From positions 992,001 through 1,056,000 of the forward strand of contig NZ_AP027041.1 in assembly GCF_027924565.1 (NCBI RefSeq): DNA of 64,000 bases. The letters run 5' to 3'. Made by a program: the position numbers and the translations under genes. Under the pieces are notes generated by a model. That model had not been told where the DNA came from. It saw only the letters and a list, made by a program, of their open reading frames with translations, and did no database searches. Positions 55,881 to 64,000 of the stretch are shown here, one piece after another; position 1 is the stretch's first letter; the number at the start of each line of letters is the position of its first letter. The DNA comes from Lysobacter auxotrophicus. Lineage in GTDB: Bacteria; Pseudomonadota; Gammaproteobacteria; Xanthomonadales; Xanthomonadaceae.

Positions 55881-55946
55881 ATTCCCGCATCGCGGGATCC
55901 GACGACCTGGACGCGCCCTGCGGCCAGGCGACGCCGGAAAGGCAGC

Positions 55947-55969
55947 AGGGCGGACTTCGGTCCGCCTTT
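55947..55969 (+). terminator. second terminator with UUCG tetraloop
   Basis: AGGGCGGAC pairs with GTCCGCCTT across a TTCG loop and runs into TTT. It lies 31 bases before tRNA-Trp and would isolate it from tuf transcripts. Confidence 0.75.
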
Positions 55970-56000
55970 GCCGTCTCAGAAAGCTCTAAACTAGTTCCAT

Positions 56001-56076
<76 letters not shown>

Positions 56077-56165
56077 ACCCATGCGGGTCCTCCGCAGAAG
56101 TCCGGTCAGACGTGGTCGGCCTTTACCCACTACAGACGCGGCCTGGCTGCCGCGCGATGGATCGG

Positions 56166-56543
56166 ATGAACAGCAAGGTCGAACAACCCGGATCCGCCTC
56201 CACCGGCGATATCGTCAAGTACGCACTTGCCGTGCTGCTGGTGGCCGCTGGCGTTGCCGCGTACATCTATTTCGATCAGTGGGCGGGCCCGCTCCGCGCG
56301 CTGGCCGTCGCCGTCGGCCTGGTCCTCGCGGCCGTCGTGTTCCTGACCAGCGGCAAGGGTCTGCAGACCCGCGAGTTCCTTTCCGAGTCGCGCTTCGAGC
56401 TGCGCAAGGTGGTCTGGCCGACCCGTCAGGAAGCCATGCGCACCACCTGGGTCGTGATCATCGCCGTGGCGGTGCTCAGCCTGATCCTCGCCGCCATGGA
56501 CCTGTTCATCCAGTTCCTGGTCAAGTTGATTCTGGGGCAGTAA
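56166..56543 (+). CDS. secE: preprotein translocase subunit SecE
   Basis: A 125-residue three-helix subunit of the SecYEG channel. Two N-terminal helices (about 16-60) are followed by the essential cytosolic amphipathic segment [20 protein letters not shown] and the third membrane helix. The start at 56166 (MNSKVEQ) is preferred; an ATG nine bases earlier is possible. NusG follows four bases after the stop. Confidence 0.94.
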   Translation: MNSKVEQPGSASTGDIVKYALAVLLVAAGVAAYIYFDQWAGPLRALAVAVGLVLAAVVFLTSGKGLQTREFLSESRFELRKVVWPTRQEAMRTTWVVIIAVAVLSLILAAMDLFIQFLVKLILGQ

Positions 56544-56547
56544 GCAA

Positions 56548-57117
56548 ATGACCGAAGTGCACAAGCGCTGGTACGTCGTCCACGCCTATTCGGGCTTCGA
56601 GAAGTCCGTGGCGCAGACCCTGCGCGACCGCATCGTCCGTGACGGCATGCAGGACAAGTTCGGCGAAGTGCTCGTCCCGACCGAAGAAGTGGTCGAGATG
56701 CGTTCCGGCCAGAAGCGCCGTTCCGAGCGCAAGTTCTTCCCGGGCTATGTCCTGGTCCAGATCGCGACCCATGACGAAGCGGGCATCCCGCGCATGGACA
56801 ACGAGAGCTGGCACCTGGTGAAGGAAACCCCGAAGGTCATGGGTTTCATCGGCGGCACCGCCGATCGCCCGCTCCCGATCGCCGACCGTGAGGCCGATGC
56901 CATCCTGCAGCGCGTTCAGGAAGGCGTCGAAAAGCCGAAGCCGAAGGTGCTGTTCGAGCCGGGCGAGATGGTCCGCGTCATCGATGGCCCGTTCAACGAC
57001 TTCAACGGCGTGGTCGAGGAAATCAATTACGAGAAGAGCCGCCTGCGCGTCGCGGTGCTGATCTTCGGCCGCTCGACCCCGGTCGAGCTGGAATTCGGTC
57101 AGGTCGAAAAGGCCTAA
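56548..57117 (+). CDS. nusG: transcription termination/antitermination protein NusG
   Basis: A 189-residue factor. The N-terminal NGN domain starts [20 protein letters not shown] and binds RNA polymerase. The C-terminal KOW domain ([20 protein letters not shown]) contacts ribosomal S10 or Rho. It is coupled to secE by four bases. The proteins it works with, RpoB and the L11 operon, follow directly. Confidence 0.98.
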   Translation: MTEVHKRWYVVHAYSGFEKSVAQTLRDRIVRDGMQDKFGEVLVPTEEVVEMRSGQKRRSERKFFPGYVLVQIATHDEAGIPRMDNESWHLVKETPKVMGFIGGTADRPLPIADREADAILQRVQEGVEKPKPKVLFEPGEMVRVIDGPFNDFNGVVEEINYEKSRLRVAVLIFGRSTPVELEFGQVEKA

Positions 57118-57125
57118 AACCCTGC

Positions 57126-57131
57126 TATACT
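57126..57131 (+). promoter_or_regulatory. candidate -10 element of the rplK operon
   Basis: TATACT, just after nusG, is a good -10, but no convincing -35 lies 17 bases upstream. The 175-base leader to rplK then holds GC hairpins around 57158-57185 and an AGAGAGAG ribosome site before the rplK ATG. L1-mediated control of this leader is expected from E. coli but not demonstrable here. Confidence 0.4.
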
Positions 57132-57292
57132 TGCCGGCTCGCTGCCTGTGGCGCGGGCCGGAACGCCGGCCGCCCAAGGGCGGCCGTTGCCGTGTCAGCG
57201 GCACAGCCTATTCAACGTGATGTCGGGACACGTGATTTTCCCGGCGCGATGGGGAGCCTGCGGTCAAGGCGCTTGCACCCGGAGAGAGAGCA

Positions 57293-57721
57293 ATGGCTAA
57301 GAAAGTAGTTGGTTACATCAAGCTGCAGGTGAAGGCCGGTCAGGCCAACCCCTCGCCGCCGGTCGGTCCGGCCCTCGGCCAGCGCGGCCTGAACATCATG
57401 GAGTTCTGCAAGGCCTTCAACGCCGCGACCTCCAAGCTTGAGCCGGGTCTTCCGACCCCGGTCATCATCACCGCGTACTCCGACCGTACGTTCACCTTCG
57501 TCACCAAGTCGACCCCGGCTTCGGTGCTGCTGAAGAAGGCCGTGGGCATCACCTCCGGCTCCAAGCGCCCGAACACCGAGAAGGTGGGCAAGGTCACCCG
57601 CGCCCAGCTGGAAGCCATCGCCAAGCAGAAGGAAGCCGATCTGACGGCGGCCGACCTGGATGCGGCGGTGAAGACGATTGCGGGTTCGGCCCGCAGCATG
57701 GGTCTGGTGGTGGAGGGTTAA
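57293..57721 (+). CDS. rplK: 50S ribosomal protein L11
   Basis: A 142-residue L11. The N-terminal [28 protein letters not shown] is split only by its turns and is typical. The C-terminal rRNA-binding domain includes GSARSMGL. Length and motifs are standard. Three bases separate it from rplA. Confidence 0.98.
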   Translation: MAKKVVGYIKLQVKAGQANPSPPVGPALGQRGLNIMEFCKAFNAATSKLEPGLPTPVIITAYSDRTFTFVTKSTPASVLLKKAVGITSGSKRPNTEKVGKVTRAQLEAIAKQKEADLTAADLDAAVKTIAGSARSMGLVVEG

Positions 57722-57724
57722 GAC

Positions 57725-58423
57725 ATGGCAATGACCAAGCGCGAAAAGGCCATCAAGGCCGCAGTGGTTCCGGGCAAGGCCTACGCCTTCGACGAAGCCA
57801 TCAAGATCGTCAAGACCGCCACCAAGGCCAAGTTCGTCGAGTCCGTCGACGTCGCCGTGCGCCTGGGCGTGGACGCGAAGAAGTCCGACCAGCAGGTCCG
57901 CGGTTCCACCGTCCTGCCGGCCGGTACCGGCAAGACCGTGCGCGTGGCGGTGTTCGCCCCGGCCGGTGCGAAGGCCGATGAGGCCCTCGCCGCTGGCGCC
58001 GAAGCCGTCGGCATGGACGACCTGGCCGAGAAGATGATGGCCGGCGACCTGAACTACGACGTCGTGATCGCCACGCCGGACGCCATGCGCGTCGTCGGTA
58101 AGCTGGGCCAGGTGCTCGGTCCGCGCGGCCTGATGCCGAACCCGAAGGTCGGCACCGTGTCGCCGAACCCGGCCGAGGCGGTGAAGAACGCCAAGGGCGG
58201 CCAGGTGCGCTACCGCACCGACAAGGCCGGCATCATCCACTGCACCATCGGCAAGGCCAGCTTCGAAGACGCCTCGCTGAAGGACAATCTGCACGCCCTG
58301 CTGCTCGACCTGATCAAGGCCAAGCCGGCGACGGCGAAGGGTCAATACCTGCAGAAGATCTCGATCAGCTCGACCATGGGTCCGGGCGTGACCGTTGACC
58401 AGGCTTCGCTGACCCTGAAGTAA
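57725..58423 (+). CDS. rplA: 50S ribosomal protein L1
   Basis: A 232-residue L1 that binds 23S rRNA at the L1 stalk and, in enterobacteria, represses its own operon. [16 protein letters not shown] and [14 protein letters not shown] are family blocks. A GC hairpin with a short T run follows nine bases after the stop. Confidence 0.98.
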   Translation: MAMTKREKAIKAAVVPGKAYAFDEAIKIVKTATKAKFVESVDVAVRLGVDAKKSDQQVRGSTVLPAGTGKTVRVAVFAPAGAKADEALAAGAEAVGMDDLAEKMMAGDLNYDVVIATPDAMRVVGKLGQVLGPRGLMPNPKVGTVSPNPAEAVKNAKGGQVRYRTDKAGIIHCTIGKASFEDASLKDNLHALLLDLIKAKPATAKGQYLQKISISSTMGPGVTVDQASLTLK

Positions 58424-58432
58424 CGCGTTGGC

Positions 58433-58459
58433 GCGCTCGCGCATAGCGCGAGCGCCTTT
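58433..58459 (+). terminator. terminator/attenuator after rplA
   Basis: A perfect 10-bp stem GCGCTCGCGC/GCGCGAGCGC with an ATA loop is followed by CTTTG. It may partly separate rplKA from rplJL. Confidence 0.65.
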
Positions 58460-58869
58460 GCCAATGCGTCAGCCCGGCGAAAGCCGGGATCCAGCGTCCC
58501 AAGGCTCCAACCAACGGGGCGCTGAAAAAGAATCAACCGTTCCCGACCCGCGCAGCGGAATCGACGAACGAAACTTTTGAGGGCGTCGCAACGACCACGG
58601 TCCGCGCGGCAGCCGTCAAAGACCGCAGGTGCGGTCTGCGCCTACCGGCGACGGGCAGGGATGCTCGACATGGCAGGGAATCGCCGTCGGTGGAAGCGGG
58701 ACTGCTTAATCCGGACCCGTCCGGGTCGGCCTGCGTAGATGGTGCCTTCTGGAAATCATTCTGGATTGGCCACCACCGGGATGCTCGACATCCCCGGCGC
58801 CAGGGATCCGGTGCCGCCCAGGACCGCAAGCGGCTGGAGCCGCGAGCGGAGTTCATTTGGAGGAGTGCA
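58460..58869 (+). promoter_or_regulatory. rplJ leader region
   Basis: A 410-base untranslated region before rplJ. It starts with a dispersed CCCGGCG-type palindrome (58466-58496). A stem GACCGCA/TGCGGTC lies at 58621-58636. The 14-mer GGGATGCTCGACAT occurs twice, at 58658-58671 and 58778-58791. In other bacteria L10-L7/L12 binds such a leader to repress translation, so this is the likely L10 leader RNA. The GGAGG site lies 5-9 bases before the rplJ ATG. Confidence 0.55.
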
Positions 58870-59400
58870 ATGGCTCTCAATCTGTCCCAGAAGCAAGAAG
58901 TAGTCGCCGAACTGGCGGAAGTCGCTTCGAAGGCGCACTCCTTGGTCGCTGCCGAGTACGCAGGCACCACGGTCAGCCAGATGACCGCGATGCGCAAGAA
59001 GGCTCGCGAGACCGGCGTGTTCTTGAAGGTTGTCAAGAACACCCTGGCCGCGCGTGCCGTCGAAGGTACCGAGTTCGAGTGCACGAAAGACGCGCTCGTC
59101 GGTCCGCTGCTGTATGCGTTCTCGTCGGAAGACCCCGGTGCTGCCGGGCGTCTGATCAAGGAATTCGCCAAGACCAACGACAAGCTGCAGGCGAAGGTCG
59201 TTTCCATCGACGGCAAGCTCTTTCCGGGCGCGCACGTCGAGTTCCTCGCTGCCCTGCCGACCCGCGAACAGGCCCTGGCCATGCTGGCCCGTGTCTTGGC
59301 CGAGCCGGTCACCATGTTCGGTCGCGCCGTCAAGGCGGTCGCCGACAAGCAGGGTGGTGGCGAAGAAGCAACTGCCGAGGCCGCAGCCGAGACGGCGTAA
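58870..59400 (+). CDS. rplJ: 50S ribosomal protein L10
   Basis: A 176-residue L10, the base of the L7/L12 stalk. [20 protein letters not shown] is the typical start, followed by [15 protein letters not shown]. The C-terminal helix ([16 protein letters not shown]) binds L7/L12 dimers. The ATG at 58870 has a perfect GGAGG site. It is 62 bases from rplL. Confidence 0.98.
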   Translation: MALNLSQKQEVVAELAEVASKAHSLVAAEYAGTTVSQMTAMRKKARETGVFLKVVKNTLAARAVEGTEFECTKDALVGPLLYAFSSEDPGAAGRLIKEFAKTNDKLQAKVVSIDGKLFPGAHVEFLAALPTREQALAMLARVLAEPVTMFGRAVKAVADKQGGGEEATAEAAAETA

Positions 59401-59462
59401 CCGCCGCTCGTTGATGCGACTGAACCGATTCGTACGTTCAAATATTTCCAGAGGTTAACAAC

Positions 59463-59834
59463 ATGTCCCTTACCAACGAACAGATCGTCGACGCCGTTGC
59501 CGGCATGACCATCAGCCAGGTCATGGACCTGGTCAAGGCGATCGAAGACAAGTTCGGCGTCTCCGCCGCCGCTCCGGTTGCCGTGGCCGCTGGCCCGGCC
59601 GCTGCCGGCCCGGCCGTCGAAGAGCAGACCGAATTCAACGTCATCCTGAAGGAAGCCGGCGCGAAGAAGGTCGACGTCATCAAGGCCGTCCGCGCCATCA
59701 CGGGCCTGGGCCTGAAGGAAGCGAAGGACCTCACCGAAGCCGGTGGCGTCGTGAAGGAAGGCGCTTCGAAGGAAGAAGCCGAGAAGTTCAAGAAGGAACT
59801 CGAGGCCGCTGGCGCGACCGTCGAGCTGAAGTAA
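59463..59834 (+). CDS. rplL: 50S ribosomal protein L7/L12
   Basis: A 123-residue L12. N-terminal dimerisation domain, Ala/Pro hinge ([18 protein letters not shown]), and C-terminal domain with [20 protein letters not shown], which recruits translation factors. Length standard. Confidence 0.99.
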   Translation: MSLTNEQIVDAVAGMTISQVMDLVKAIEDKFGVSAAAPVAVAAGPAAAGPAVEEQTEFNVILKEAGAKKVDVIKAVRAITGLGLKEAKDLTEAGGVVKEGASKEEAEKFKKELEAAGATVELK

Positions 59835-59890
59835 GCAGTACCCGCGTCGCCAGCTCTTGACCGAGAGCGCAGTACCGGCGACCACCTGAA

Positions 59891-59918
59891 GGCTGGGGAC
59901 GAAAGTCCCCGGCCTTTG
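59891..59918 (+). terminator. attenuator between rplL and rpoB
   Basis: A 10-bp stem (one G-T wobble) closed by a GAAA tetraloop (59901-59904) is followed by TTT. It lies 56 bases after rplL, where E. coli has its partial terminator that lowers rpoBC relative to ribosomal protein genes. Confidence 0.75.
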
Positions 59919-59931
59919 GCCGTTCCAACGG

Positions 59932-60051
59932 GAGTAGGGAATCGGGAATAGAGAATCGTCGAAAAGTAACGAGCGTCGCCGCCAGCCTGACAAGGGCGGC
60001 AGCGGCCGGACTCGCCGCAACACGATTCCCCATTCCCGATTCCCTAGTCCC
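59932..60051. repeat. long GATTCCC-family inverted repeat before rpoB
   Basis: A left arm of about 28 bases (59932-59959, GGGAATCGGGAATAGAGAATCG) and a near-complementary right arm (60024-60051) flank a 64-base spacer. Only a few mismatches are seen. It belongs with 50535-50579 and 52959-53012. The remaining rplL-rpoB gap (60052-60293) has no gene that I can support. Confidence 0.7.
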
Positions 60052-60293
60052 GGCAACAAAGAAAACCCAACCGAGTTGGTAGTTGGAAGCAGCACTAGAG
60101 GGCGTGCGGGTGCCGGCAATACCCGCGGCTTCCAACTGACAGTTCATTCCCCTGAAGGGGTCGCGATTCGAGACAACGGAAACGCCGCAAGCGAAACACG
60201 TCAGTCCGGTTGGAATGACATGGCCCGCAGGCACCGCGTTCTCCTCCTCGATCCGAACCTTCGATCCAGAGAAAACCGAGGCGGCAGCTCATC

Positions 60294-64000
<3,707 letters not shown>

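Overview
The window is GC-rich, densely coded chromosomal DNA from a gammaproteobacterium of the Xanthomonadaceae, most likely Lysobacter or a close relative. This placement rests on gene content and order recognised by eye: ahpC-ahpF-oxyR, tRNA-Tyr/Gly/Thr-tuf-tRNA-Trp-secE-nusG-rplKAJL-rpoB, hemA-prfA divergent from TPR-lolB-ispE-tRNA-Gln-prs-rplY-pth-ychF, a bacterial O-GlcNAc-transferase-like protein, GTAG-headed palindromes, and tandem secreted proteases typical of lytic Lysobacter. No prophage, IS element, CRISPR array or integration module was seen.

Layout. 0-7 kb: a UbiH-type ubiquinone hydroxylase, an EF-hand protein, a glnS-lipoprotein-deaminase-rlmM operon, a DUF2007 protein and apt. 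7-10.6 kb: the peroxide-defence cluster ahpC-ahpF-oxyR with an OxyR-type operator. 10.7-17.1 kb: prmC, an outer-membrane protein, proline iminopeptidase, a sugar porter, and a nitroreductase-exonuclease-Nudix operon. 17.2-24.5 kb: a DUF1631 protein and the proton-translocating transhydrogenase. Here pntAa lies on the opposite strand from pntAb-pntB, and an ECF sigma/DUF3619/DUF3106 operon sits between them.

24.6-29.3 kb is the most accessory-looking stretch. It holds a secreted barrel-like protein, two paralogous multi-pass membrane proteins, one overlapping an AraC-type regulator and one divergent from a MocR-type regulator, and another small membrane protein. 29.4-36.8 kb: sufT, then a 420-base leader with high hairpin potential, then three consecutive secreted proteases (S8, zinc metzincin, S8) that all end in the same P/Homo-B domain. 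36.8-44.5 kb: a single-domain asparaginase, wrbA-DUF2069, yihY-TlpA-acylphosphatase, XRE-PPK2, and GNAT-OGT-moaB.

44.6-64 kb is core housekeeping: translation termination, tetrapyrrole, lipoprotein and isoprenoid synthesis, PRPP, ribosome proteins, five tRNAs, EF-Tu, SecE, NusG, L11-L1-L10-L7/L12, and the first 1,235 codons of rpoB, which runs off the end. Many gene starts are set by 1- or 4-base stop/start overlaps, which point to translational coupling. Three families of dispersed palindromes fill several intergenic gaps. Large open frames antisense to the protease cluster and to rpoB are coding-strand shadows.
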